Source: Cladophialophora immunda (Eukaryota > Ascomycota > Eurotiomycetes > Chaetothyriales > Herpotrichiellaceae). From it: DNA of 64,000 nucleotides. How positions within the stretch are numbered: the stretch's first letter is position 1; each line of letters starts with the position of its first letter. The notes beneath the pieces are model-generated. The model ran no database searches and was not told the DNA's origin. It saw nothing but the letters and a program-made list of their open reading frames with translations. The stretch lies in assembly GCF_000835495.1 (NCBI RefSeq), contig NW_015622542.1:3184485-3248484 (forward strand), written 5' to 3'. A program made the position numbers and the translations under genes. Below are positions 21,773 to 32,749 of the stretch, one piece after another.

Positions 21773-24400
21773 TCAGAATACGTTATCATCTCTCGACAAC
21801 TCGTGCGGTTTCGTTGGCATAATCTCCTGGGAGATTGCAGTTTCCAGAAGCCAGCTTGACGTCACGATTTTAGGCACTTTCCGACTGCCCTCAGCCATCT
21901 CTTTGAAGCGTGACCATAGACCGTGATGGTCGCCTTCTTCGTGACTCAGCAAATATACATCGTGGTTGTCATCGGTATCTGTAAACACCTCGCCGTCTGC
22001 TCGTCCGGACGGAACTATCGTTCCTTTGCGATTCTTCCACAACATACACCGCCCACCGTTGGCTTCTACAATGGCTTTGTATACGTCAAAGCCCCTAGGG
22101 ATATTCTCCATGCAGTAGACACACCGGCCCTGAAGAAGTTTATTTGCATTCTTTTGCGCCCGCTGTCGAGAATTATCCAGATTGAGCTGAATGTTCTTCT
22201 CGCTTTCTTTGTCGCGCAGCTTGTACTTCTCTGGGTCGAGTAACTTGTCGCCAACAAGACAATCATCAATAAAATCCGTCGAGATAACCAAGGGCGCGTA
22301 AGCAAGAGCAGTCACGAATTTCACCGTCCGGACAATTCTGGGGGCTGCAAGATGTGTCGCTTTGCTGGCGTCGGAAGTAACGAGAATCCCGAGGTCGCGA
22401 AGGTGTTTCTACAACATTAATGGAAAGAACACAGATGCGGATGCTGAATACACTCACCTTGTCATGATCCTCGACTTTGCTCTTATTCACCCACCTCTTG
22501 TACCCAGAAACCACAAGACGAATTGTGGGGGCATCTTCGCGCTTGGATTTTTTCGCATCACCCTCGTCTAACATGTCGACGTCGTCTACTTCATCCATCG
22601 GTCTTTTCCGACCCAGTTGGACACGATCGGGGTCCGACTTGCGTCGCCCACCGTAGATGACGCCGCCCTTTCGTTTGCTCTCTTTGGTGAAGAGGAGGAT
22701 ATCTTCGGCTTGCGCTTGCAATCGAGACACTGCAATTTCTTTGGACTTGCGACTGTTCATTGTTGGTGGGGTTATGTTCTCCTTTTCCACTGCGTTGAAC
22801 CTGGGGGTCGCTGGGGTATGCGGTTTCTGCATACCCCTACCAAGGCCAGATTTGGTGGCTTGCTCGCTCTTGGTCCTTCTCACAGAGGACGGCTGTTCGG
22901 CATCAACTGCTTTTTTATCCACTCGATGCGTTGGTCCGTTCTTAGCGACACCCGTCATTTCGGTGTCATCATCAGGGAAGAAACGCTTCTCAAGGACATC
23001 ACGGTCCAATTGAGTGGAACCAACAACCTCACTCAGGTTTGTGCGCTGGGGAAAGTGGGTGTATCTTCTGTCGGTTATGCTCTGCATCTTCCACCGTGCA
23101 TAGCTCTCTTCCAACCAGAGGTGGTTGACAATGTGGACCCCCCATTCTTTCGCGGCCGTGCACTTTTCGCTGTGGTCGTGGGCGGTGATGAGGTGCGTAT
23201 TGTCCTGCTTGAGGGTTTTGGTGCATTTGGCTCCCGTGGCGATGATCATATTCTCAAGATACGTTCTTGCTTCACCACTGTAGTTTGAGAGACTTATGAC
23301 GAGTCCGGGAAAACCGGGAAGCCCATTCTTTGCCAGTGGATAGTGTAACATGCGTCGCATTGGCGATGTCCACTGGTCGGTTTGTATTAAGAAGTAGAGC
23401 CAGGACAAATTTCCCACATCTTTCCCTTCTCTCGAGGCCGCTTTGTAATCTGCTCCTTCTCGATACTTGCAGATATACATATCGGCTTTGGATAACGAGT
23501 CTGTGACTGCCCCTCCACCAGTGGTTATCAGAGCGGCCAGCGTCTCACGAAGATATTGGCTAATGCCCAAGTCATTCGCTAGCATGATGGCTTTCTTCTT
23601 GAAAACATTCTGCAGCTTTCGCGGTGGATTGGGATTTTGCTTGAATAGCACAGGGTCGGGATGTACAGCCCCGTCCACCTGGTGGTTATGCTTTGCGGTA
23701 GGAGCCCTATCAGAGGCAGGTTCCAGGATCTCTGGATGCGGCAACTGATAAGGATATTCGTCAATCTTTCTTCCCAATTTTAAACAATCGTCCACCCAAT
23801 GAGGCAAGACAACTTTGAGGACAAGTTTCTTCTTTGCGACAGTTGCGACAGCGTCTGAGTCCAGAGACAGCGCAACAATGTGAGTTATTTGATTTGTGAG
23901 CTTTGTAGAGAACAAGCCTCCCATAGCCAGTATTCCTCCTGCTATTGCGTCGGCATCACCTTGTGGCAAATCACCAACACAGGCGACAACATCGGACATG
24001 AAGTAGCGAGGGTCTGGGCTATATTGACGTGGATTTAGGAGTCTATTCTTCGCGAGTGAATGCTCAACCCAGGTGGGCTTGATGACAGGTATGAGCGCAT
24101 CGGAACAGGAGTTATAATCGGGGAAGTCGGAGGTTGCAGAGATGACATGTGTAATGCCTCGAAGATCCAGACGAGTTTGTGGATATTGGTCAATCATAAC
24201 CTCGCCATCGTGTAGTTTCAGTTCGGCCGCTCTCTGCTTTGGTCAGCGGACAATGCTAACCTGCATTTATTGAACCACGCGGTAGTACATACAGATTCAG
24301 CTTCATTCTCTGGAAGGGCAGCACTGCGGATGATCGCAAATTTGTAATGCATGAATAGCCCCGGTTCCTTTTCTGCCACCACAGCCTGATCGTTGTCCAT
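21773..24400 (-). CDS. Multi-BRCT genome-stability protein, Brc1/Rtt107-like
   Basis: Exons in transcript order are 24400-24293, 24233-22458 and 22408-21773 (839 residues). Several BRCT modules are visible from their conserved Trp and Gly residues. Four lie in the N-terminal 440 residues (key words HVISATSD with PTWVEHSL, AMGG with HWVDDCL, a divergent third with WLYFLIQTDQW, and a fourth with NHLWLEES). A disordered basic linker of about 170 residues follows. A C-terminal pair (HLAAPRIVRTVKFVTALAY and SSWLLETAISQE) completes the protein. This layout, four BRCT, linker, two BRCT, matches fission yeast Brc1 and budding yeast Rtt107, which bind phosphorylated H2A and the Smc5/6 complex at stalled forks. 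The start at 24400 is chosen over an upstream in-frame ATG at 24478. The stop lies only 70 bases from the convergent VPS25 stop. Confidence 0.88.
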
Positions 24401-25075
24401 GTTCGCAGTAGTAGATGTGTTTGCGCCGAAAATTCTACGAAAGATGACAGCACAGGTGTTCAGAAGGGGAATGCTCATGGGTTAACGATAGTACACATCA
24501 TGCTTGAGTGAAGGAGGGAAGATGTGCGCCGAGTGTCGCCTGCGGCATGTTTTCTAACGGCGCACTTGACGCGGTAACTCGAGACGCGTTTTGCGTTTTT
24601 GTCAGACAAAAATACCTTAGATGCGCCCAATCGTGTGCGCATCAGGCTGACTGTCAGCCTCGTCACCTTTCTGTTCTTCCGGACCAAGCGACTCTCGCCT
24701 CCGTCCATTACATCTGCTCGTCTCCACTCAGAAGTCAACGAAGACTATAACCTTTTGACCTCTCCCGGTGATTGCATTGTTACGGACGAGAGCCTGCAGC
24801 TTGCCGACAAATCTGGGGCCCTCTGCGCAAATTCGAAGCCTTGGTGGGTTCCGGTCCCGGGACGCGGCAAGAACCTCGGCAATTCCCCAGTTTGCATTTT
24901 CGAGTCTCAATGGCGCGGGTGAAGGGCTTGGTTTCCTCGCAGTTGACGGCATGCGATATATCCCAGCCCTAGAACCCTGTTCAAATGCGCTTTCATGTCA
25001 ATGGATAGACATACCTTCTTGCTGCCATAGTATCATCGCTGGGTTCCTGAGAGGAGACCCGATCCCGTTCTGAAG
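24401..25075. other. Divergent intergenic region
   Basis: About 0.7 kb between the starts of the BRCT protein and the alpha/beta hydrolase, presumably both promoters. No additional gene or repeat is seen. Confidence 0.55.
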
Positions 25076-26406
25076 ATGTCATCCTTCCACATTGTCGAGC
25101 ACACAGTTCCCTGTCAACATATCCGAGAGTTTCCCCGAGCCACAGCTGGTTCACAAGAGGATGTTTTGCATCTGGCTGTGAAACAGTACATACCGAAAGA
25201 CAATCCGAATCCCCAACCCGGGGATGTCACGATATTGGGAGCCCATGCAAATGGGTTCCCCAAAGAGCTGTACGAGCCGTTATGGGATGATATACACGCT
25301 CGGTCAAAAGAACATGGCTTTCGCATAAGGAGTATATGGATTGCCGATGTTGCACAGCAGGGACAGAGTAGTGTGCTGAATGAGCGGCTACTTGGAAACG
25401 ATCCTGGCTGGAATGACCACCCAAGAGATCTACTACACCTGATCAATCTCAAGCGCGACCAGATGCCGCGGCCGATTATAGGTATTGGCCACTCGATGGG
25501 CGGAAATCATTTGTATGGCTCACCGTCTTACCTCAGAACGGCGCGCACTGATATCCTCGCAGAGTCAATCTTGCATATACCCACCCCCGCCTCCTCACCA
25601 CTTTAGTCCTCATCGACCCTGTGATCCAGATCTACTCGTCAGTTGCACCATCAGCAGGGCCCAGCCCGGCTCGCCTGTCCACATTCCGCCGCGATGTTTG
25701 GCCCTCGCGTGAAGAAGCAGCAAAGTCGTTCAAAAACAGCAAATTTTATCAAGCATGGGATCCTCGTGTGCTCGATCGATGGGTGAAATACGGCCTGAGA
25801 GACATGCCCACATTACTTCACCCTGAGGAAGCGAAAAACAAAGATGGTTCACCCAAGGTAACGTTGACTACTCCAGTTCCACAGGAAGTCTTCACCTTCC
25901 TCCGCCCGAACTATGAGGGATACGGATACAATGGCCACCCAATAAATCGCAAAACCCACCCGGACTTGAACCCGGCATTGCCAACCATCTATCCTTTCTA
26001 TCGCGCCGAAGGACCCCAGACCTTCTTCCGCCTCGAAGAACTCCGGCCTTCCGTGCTCTACATCTTTGGCGGAAAATCCGATGTCGGCACCCCAGACGCA
26101 TGTAAGGCGAAAATGGACCATACGGGCGTTGGTGCTGGAGGCAGCGGAGGTGCCCCTGCCGGGAGGGTTCGGAGTGTGCTCTTCGAAGACCTTGGCCATC
26201 TAATCGCCATGGAGGCGGTGGACCGGACGGCCGTTTCTGCATGCGACTGGCTCGGAAGTGAGATGAAAATCTGGCGTGAGGACGAGGAAGAGCACAATCG
26301 AACCTGGGGCAAGAAGAGCCTTGTTGAGAAGCAGAGCCTCGATGAGCAGTGGAAGAAGATGATTGGTGGTCCTTACGAGAGGAAGCCGAAGGGTGCAAAG
26401 CTGTGA
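25076..26406 (+). CDS. Peroxisomal alpha/beta hydrolase (Lpx1-like)
   Basis: Exons 25076-25512 and 25563-26406 join to 426 residues; the splice restores the strand-helix segment GGNHLVNLAY after the nucleophile elbow. The nucleophile is Ser140 in GHSMGG. The acid is likely the Asp in GGKSDVG, and the base is the His in DLGHLIAME. The protein ends in AKL, a good type 1 peroxisomal signal. This combination fits the family of yeast Lpx1 and the related hydrolases often annotated 'toxin biosynthesis protein' in moulds, after the Alternaria peroxisomal hydrolases. No toxin cluster is present here, so a lipid or acyl-ester role in the peroxisome is more likely. Substrate is unknown. Confidence 0.88.
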
Positions 26407-26898
26407 TCACCTTCAAACACATCCAGGGATGTGACCTCGGTCGTCCCGATATGATGCTGCTCCACATCATACCTGGAACGGAGTATTTTAGCTCGCTGCA
26501 GCTACCTGGGAGGCAGTCAAGATTTGGTTCCTTGGGTATATCTCAGAAGGGAAAACTATCTGAACACTGTGGAGGATCTATGATTGTGGCATACGCTTGG
26601 TTGGATGATAGACTCTTTCACGAACGCACCCCAGCAGGGCTTCGATATATCATTCTTACACCAAAGAGGCGTCAAGCTATACTTACACGCTAGATCTAGA
26701 ATCTATTCGTGGTATATACTTCCGGATATAGATGCACGGTAAGAATTATGGAATTGCGCTGGCATGGCCCGTACTCAACTGAGGAATAGTACATTCTCTA
26801 CCTATATATAGACCACTACATGTAGCTAGACGGTGCTGGGGTTCAGAATCGTTAAATCGTCGCACTGGCATATTCAACTCCATCATCCAATGCCTCAT
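26407..26898. other. Intergenic between convergent genes
   Basis: About 0.5 kb, AT-richer than the flanking genes, between two convergent stop codons. It should hold the 3' UTRs; nothing else is recognised. Confidence 0.6.
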
Positions 26899-29278
26899 TT
26901 AAATGCTCATCCTGCGCCTGGTCCACTGCCTCCTTGACCTCAAGATATTTCCACCGCCATATATGCCCGTCGCTGTCCTTTCCCCCTCCGGTGAAGACAC
27001 CGCCTCGGCCTCTCTGCTCGCCAACAGGAGCGGCTCCGTCTCATCTTCCCTGAAGGGGTACACGCCATCATACCTCCCCTCGGGCATCCGGCCCCTTCGG
27101 TAGCCCAGGCCCTCGGTCTCCTCGATGATGTCGAGGTGCCTGACCCTGCCGTCGTCGCCGGTGCCGGTGCCGGTGACGCCCAGTCCGTGCCCGTGCACGC
27201 CATCGTCCGGGTCCCGGACGCCGTAGATAACGCGGAGGTTGCCCAGGCGCTCCGCGATCTCGTCGCCGGTCAGCAGACACCCGGTGTCGCCGAGCTTGTC
27301 CACGACAGGTCTCAACAGCCGGGCCATGGCCAGGTGGCTCGTGTCCTTGATGATGGCCTTGTCCGCGAGCAGGATTACCGCGAGGAGCACCAGGCCCTGG
27401 GCCACGGGGATCGCGCCCAGGATCGAGCCGGCGTACCGCCACTGCACGTTGAGGACCTGGGCCGGGGCGGGGCCGAAGCCCGTGACGTTGCGGCGTGGGC
27501 CGTTGGTGTCGATGGCCGCGATGGCCCCCGCGGTGAACTTCGACACCAGCAGCGCCATGTCGTCCGCGGTGTAGTTGCCCGGTGGGCTCCACTGGCTGGA
27601 CACGGGATATTGCACGAATTGCAGGTTCGACTCCTCCAACGCCGCCGTCGAGTTGTCGCGCGCGGCCATCACCGACCCGGACCAGCCGATCGCCCCGGCC
27701 AGGATCTGGGCCTGCGTGTCAGCGATCTGGTACTGGTCCGGGTCGATGTACAGGTCGGCGTTGTCCACGTGGGAGACGTTGGAGTAGCAGGTCCAGAACC
27801 GCGGCTTCGGGACACTGTCTGTGATGTTGTCTGCGCTCTGAAGGGCGTAAATCTGGAGGCATCGAGGTCCGCAGTCGCTCGTCAGGTTCGACATCCAAGT
27901 CGTTGCACCCGTTGCCGTCTCGGGGATCCACCACGTATGCTCCTCCCCATTGGCGTCGACCCAGGTCAGGTCGTTTGCGAGAGAGGCGTTGTCCGTCTGA
28001 AACCCGGCATAGCCGCCGTAAGTGACTGGGAACGATTGGCACGTCGCTGTGGTGTTCACCGTGCGTTCGGTGACGGCTGTCAGTGACAAGGCGAGCGGCG
28101 AGCGGTCGATGAAACGATACCAGAAGAAACTTCCGTCTGTGTAGATGGACTGCTGATGGCCCAAGTATTCGTCAAACGGAATTTCAAAGATGTTAAAGTC
28201 CTGGCCGGTAACACCCCATTCATTTGCGGCAGCCATTTCGGCGAGGATCGAGTTGCCGTCGGTTTGATTGTGGTCGTAGAGATATATACTTTGAGCGTTA
28301 CCGATGTAAGAGACGTCCGCCACGCTGACGTTTCCAAAAGTCAGGCGAACGAACTCGGAACTGACATCGATCGAATAGGTCAATCCGAGCAGGGCCGTGA
28401 AAATCTGCACGGCGATATTGATCAACAACCACACCACGGCGAGAACCTGGGTCTTGTTGGGCAGTCGCCTCCCACGCGTCCGTCCAGCCCAGATCAGGCG
28501 GAATACTTTGGACTGGCTATCGCAGTTCATGACAAGCTCGAAATCCTGCAGCGTGCGATAGCCCGAGGCCAGGAAACGCCAACGCATCATCTGCGCGTAG
28601 CCGCTTAACGAGGAAGCAAGATTGAGACCCAAGCATAATGACAACCCGGTCACCAAGGCATTGAAGACTTGCTTGCGCGTAGCGCTCAGGCCAGTTATGA
28701 TGGTGGAAAAGCCATACAAGCATCCCGCCATCGCGGCGCAGATAAGAGCTGTAATGAGCCATTGGAAACTGCTGTTGATGAACAGTCTCCGCCGCTGCCG
28801 CCGGTAATCAAAATAGCGGACAGTGTTGGATGGGGGCAAGCTTGAGCCATATTTCTCAGGGAGTCCATGCTCCCACGGCGCTGCTACCGCGGGGACATTG
28901 AAATGGGAGACGGCGAAGTCGCGAACAGAAGAAGCGACTCTGTATAGTGAACTGCTTGTTGTCCGACGTCCTGTTGTCGCTTCAGCCTTTTCGGTTCACC
29001 CAGGCCCGATCCAACTTACTGGGAGGTCTGCCTCCTTCAAGGGCGCCGTAAGGGACGTCACCAGTCGACTTGCTCGAAATTTGCCGATCACTAAATCTAG
29101 CCCGCTGCTTCTTCGAGTATCTGTCCGCTCCTTCGTCGCTGGGCGAGCTTCCAGGCAGAGGATTGAATGCGGAATCGGGAATGATGTTGGAAAATTGGAG
29201 GGGCTCTTCGGAAATCGGACTGGCGGTCAACTCAGAGCCCCCAAAGGGATTGAATCTGGCATAACGAGATCTAGGCAT
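26899..29278 (-). CDS. Fungal membrane protein with large glycosylated ectodomain
   Basis: Exons in transcript order are 29278-29020 and 28937-26899 (765 residues); the frame closes exactly. The N-terminal 130 residues are disordered and basic. Three membrane segments follow in close order (FQWLITALICAAMAGCLYGF; a second in the VTGLSLCLGLNLASSL region; VLAVVWLLINIAVQIFTALL). Then comes about 300 residues with many NxS/T sites and several Cys, expected outside the cell. A fourth membrane segment lies near residue 610 (ILGAIPVAQGLVLLAVILLA) and a charged tail completes the protein. This 3+1 layout occurs in a large, uncharacterised family of fungal surface proteins that I recognise by pattern but cannot name. 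There is no catalytic motif. The start at 29278 rests on frame continuity and is the least certain part. Confidence 0.75.
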
Positions 29279-30399
29279 GCTGTCGTTCCAAGTAACTAAA
29301 TGCGATCAATCTTCCATCCTGCTTGGCGCTGAATAAAGCGCGGCCGAAAGGAATGTATCGGAAGTGAAGATCATCAAGGAACAAGGCCGAGCTCTACCAA
29401 AGGTAGGTAGGAGGTTATAGAGAGGAAGGATGTGGGATCTAGTTGGACCCAAAGGAATGCGGTAGAATGAAATGGCTAAGCAGACGAGTTGCAGAACGGG
29501 GCCGCTCGCGGTTCTCTTTGCTCCAGGCTTCAGATATGGAGATGGTGAGGCAAAGACCTGGCGCTTGCATCCGCTCCTTGGGGCCGGATTCAAATCTGGG
29601 GGGTTCAAGGAGCGTTGCGCGCGTTATCCAGGTGCTTGGGTCAAGAAGGATCGCGCCGTGTCTGAGATGGAGCCTTTGGTGTGAGTGTAAGCGTAGATTA
29701 TCCACCGTCGACCCACCAGGATTGAACTTTGGATGCAACAAAAGCCTGACAAGATGCTCTATATTTTGTTCCATGAGGAAGATCTTGCCTGGGCCACTGG
29801 GCATTAGTCCCAGGGGAGGCCACATCGAACATGTTTGTCGAGAGCCTCATGCCGAGAGGAGATCCTCGTGAGCAAAAGAGGTAGCATCCATGGCTAACCG
29901 GAGCACGTGGAGTGAGCGACTCCCTTGTCATCTCGCGGAGATTATGGTAGATGTCTCGGATGAGTCGCTGGTGTGATTCGATCAAGGCTTACCTCTGACT
30001 CGAAGTGAGAGTGGACATGAGGTTTGGCTCTAGTCAAAGGATTTGGGGGCCGTAATCGGGATTGTCCAGCACATTTTCAATTGCGAGCAACGGAGATATG
30101 ATAAGCCGAGCAACGCTTCCTAATATGTCTCGATCAAGCAAAATAGGCGAAGAGCAAAGCGGTAGCGACAGGTTGTACCGAGTACAGATAGGGTGGCGCA
30201 AAAGGTGGAAGGAAGTGTGTAAATGGTAGGTTTCGTTTTCCAATCCAGGAGGCAAAAGGCCAATCCTTCAGGCCAAGAGCGGAAAACCACCGCCACAGAA
30301 AGCCGCAAAAAGGGGCCAATTTCGATGTGCCGAATGAATAGTGAGGCTTCCTCTGGTGCTCAACTGGATTCGTATAAAGTACGCCGGGTGTCATGCCAC
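29279..30399. other. Gene-poor stretch, no intact gene
   Basis: About 1.1 kb with only short, non-protein-like frames on both strands. It precedes the decayed transporter and may contain further unrecognised relics. Confidence 0.5.
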
Positions 30400-30900
30400 C
30401 CAGGTGCGTGGGGGGCCAGTTTGGGTGTCTAGAATGGTGTCGTCCAAACACAATTTGCACCTCATCTCTCCTCGAACTCTCCAACACATATTGTAGACTT
30501 TCGGCAAGGTCATGCCTGTCTCGAATACTCATGTGCCCGGCAAGCACGATGCGTACCTCCACAATCAAGTTGTCTCCCGAGTGGTAAGCCTCTTAATAGG
30601 AAAGCTGTTGAATGGTCTTCGCAATCGCATAACGGGGTACAGCAATATGGTATGCGTCTCGTGGGAAGCAGCCCTCCCTGTGAGATTTCCCACATGTCCA
30701 GAAGCAGTATGCAGCCAGTCGAACACCTCATAGAGAGATATTTGCAGCCCACTTACGACATCTAACCACCAGTTATTCGTCTTTGAGCCAACTATACACG
30801 GGGCATCAAAAGGATTGTCGCGAGGTCCATCGATCAGAAGAACACACTGACATTGTCTTGTCCTTCCCACGCAGCTCTTCCGTTGACCTATACTACTGAT
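30400..30900 (-). pseudogene. Decayed cation diffusion facilitator (CDF) transporter fragment
   Basis: Three frames on the minus strand carry consecutive pieces of a CDF metal transporter of the fungal QDxxND type. Piece one, near 30837-30885, reads GQDNVSVFF and ends at an in-frame TGA. Piece two, about 30660-30793, reads VGSKTNNWWLD, LYEVFDWLHT and NLTGRAAS, the last helix and loop of the channel domain. Piece three, about 30472-30587, reads AYHSGDNLIVEVRIVL and HDLAESLQYVLES, the cytoplasmic dimer domain. Codon phases differ between the three, so at least two frameshifts and one stop separate them. I find no N-terminal half nearby. The gene is therefore a truncated relic and not an expressed transporter, unless unusual splicing is invoked. 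Confidence 0.72.
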
Positions 30901-32221
30901 GCCTACAGACGTCATCAGCTATTAGTATTCTGATGCCACGAAGGTTGGAATTGACGTACCAAAAAAACCTTCGGATTGCTATTCCCAATCAGCCGCATCC
31001 TTTTCATCTGTGGTGTCATCAAAACTTCAGGGCCAAGAGACGTCTGCCGCCCAAGTGATATAGTATGGCTTTCGGTGCCGTATTTCGGGAGGGGGAGAGA
31101 GGGGCAACGGGAGCAGCGACATCTTGAGTTCATCAGCAGCCCGGTGCCTTGTGCGACTACGAAGATGGATTTCAAAGATATCAGGCCTATATCGAGCTCG
31201 TCGTGCCCAATCCAGTGAACATGAGATGGATGTGCAATCTGGTCCTTTCCCTGTTCTTTCGCAAACGTGTCGGTGAACTCACTTCGCTGCTTAACTCTCT
31301 TCAGCCCAACAGAAATGTCCGAAGCGTTGGTTACCGGGAATTAGCTTACGCCTTCCAAAGAAGAGAAGAGGATTTGCAGCTTTTGGCCCAAAATTATAAG
31401 ACCAATATCTGCGTCCGACATCCCTAGGGTAAATGTATTTCCTTGGGCCCTCATTGTACGTCGTGCGGCGAGCTGAGATCCAGGGCGATCGTGAAGCGCT
31501 TATACGGTTGGAGCACCCAGAAGAAACATAATGTCAACTCTGGGCGCTGTTATGGATCTCACTGACCGAAGAAAGCGGCGTCGAGGGGTTTTGACCAAGG
31601 ACAGAAAAGCTCATGAGGTGTTGCGTGAGCCCATGACGTTACAGCGGGCGACGGAGAACAAGGTGATCTATTTTCCAACTCGGCACACCTTTCAACTCAA
31701 AAATACTACTCGGTTCGGAAGCAGATTTCAAGCAACATCAGACTTCGAATTAGGATCTGGAGACAGGACCTGATAAGTCGGGGTTGATGAGAGAGATTCA
31801 TGCAGGATCGGTCTGCGCCATTGCTGCTAGAGGTTCCACAAGCAGTGATGATGCTTGCTTTCATGTCCCCGAACTTTCGAGGACGTTTGGACTGCGTCCT
31901 TCCTAGCAGAGCAGGAGATGGTGGTCTTCGCGTTTGCATTTCTGACTCACTCGACACATCCTTCGATGAACAGGTCAACGCGGTGCCGCCGAACGCCCGG
32001 GCTTGGGTCTTTCAAGAATGACTTCTGTCGCCAAGGATCCTTCATTATGCGTCGACAATGATATTAAATTCGGTTTCGAAAGGAGACATGTTATCGACCA
32101 GATACCAGCAGCTCATTAACTTCATTACTAGAGGTCACCAAACGGCCCATCAATATGTGTACTAGAGACACGCTAACTGCAACTTCCTGAGATGTTTCTG
32201 CGCACTCCAGTCGACGATCGT
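30901..32221. other. Gene-poor stretch, no intact gene
   Basis: About 1.3 kb upstream of the transporter relic. Open frames at 31149-31427 and 31531-31773 are short and match no family I know. Missing N-terminal CDF sequence would be expected here but was not recognised. Confidence 0.5.
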
Positions 32222-32749
32222 TCAATCGTCTTCAACCTTGCACTTTGCTCTGCATACCCAGTACTCGAAGTCGCTATTTTTGATATCAGCCTCAGGACTC
32301 GATTCGCCGCACAGGCCATGGACGTTGACATACCACTCGATACGAGGAAGTTTCTCCGCGTTGATACACAAGTAGTGTCCCTCGAGGCACGTCGGCACGC
32401 AATACTCGTTTCCTTTCTCGTCCTTTGGCGGAGACGGTGGCGTCCACTTGCACTTCATCTTGCAGAGGTCGTCCTCATAGATACTATCTACCGGTCAGAT
32501 TTTCGGCACCATGTCCACATCAGCGAGAGCATCGCCCTACCACACCTTCTTGCACTCCTCGGTCGTGCAGCCTGCCTCACAGAACACTTCGCGCTCGTTG
32601 CAAAGCTGCTCGCAACGGCTGTCTGTCGGTTCTGGAGTATGGTCCAGACTGATCTGAACTGTCAAGCAGTCGCTGGACGGTCCTGCTTGGGTGATGGCGG
32701 GCACGGCAGCGGCAGAAGCCAGGAGGAGTGACCAGACGCTGAACAACAT
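32222..32749 (-). CDS. Small secreted cysteine-rich protein (effector-like)
   Basis: Two exons, 32749-32541 and 32483-32222, give 156 residues. The first 20 or so residues form a signal peptide (VWSLLLASAAAVPAITQA). The mature part is dense in Cys: 15 with this splice, including CEQLC, CEAGC, CKMKC, CVPTC and CRAKC. Such proteins are typical secreted effectors, antimicrobials or surface proteins of filamentous fungi. I recognise no named family. An alternative splice (donor at 32546, exon 2 from 32475) keeps the frame and gives 14 Cys, an even number that suits disulphide pairing. The choice is open. It lies isolated in the gene-poor segment next to a pseudogene, a common setting for effector candidates. 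Confidence 0.7.

Noticed and set aside
27136..28086. Open frame of 316 codons on the plus strand
   Set aside because: Antisense shadow of the membrane-protein gene; Val/Gly/Arg-rich and without motif.
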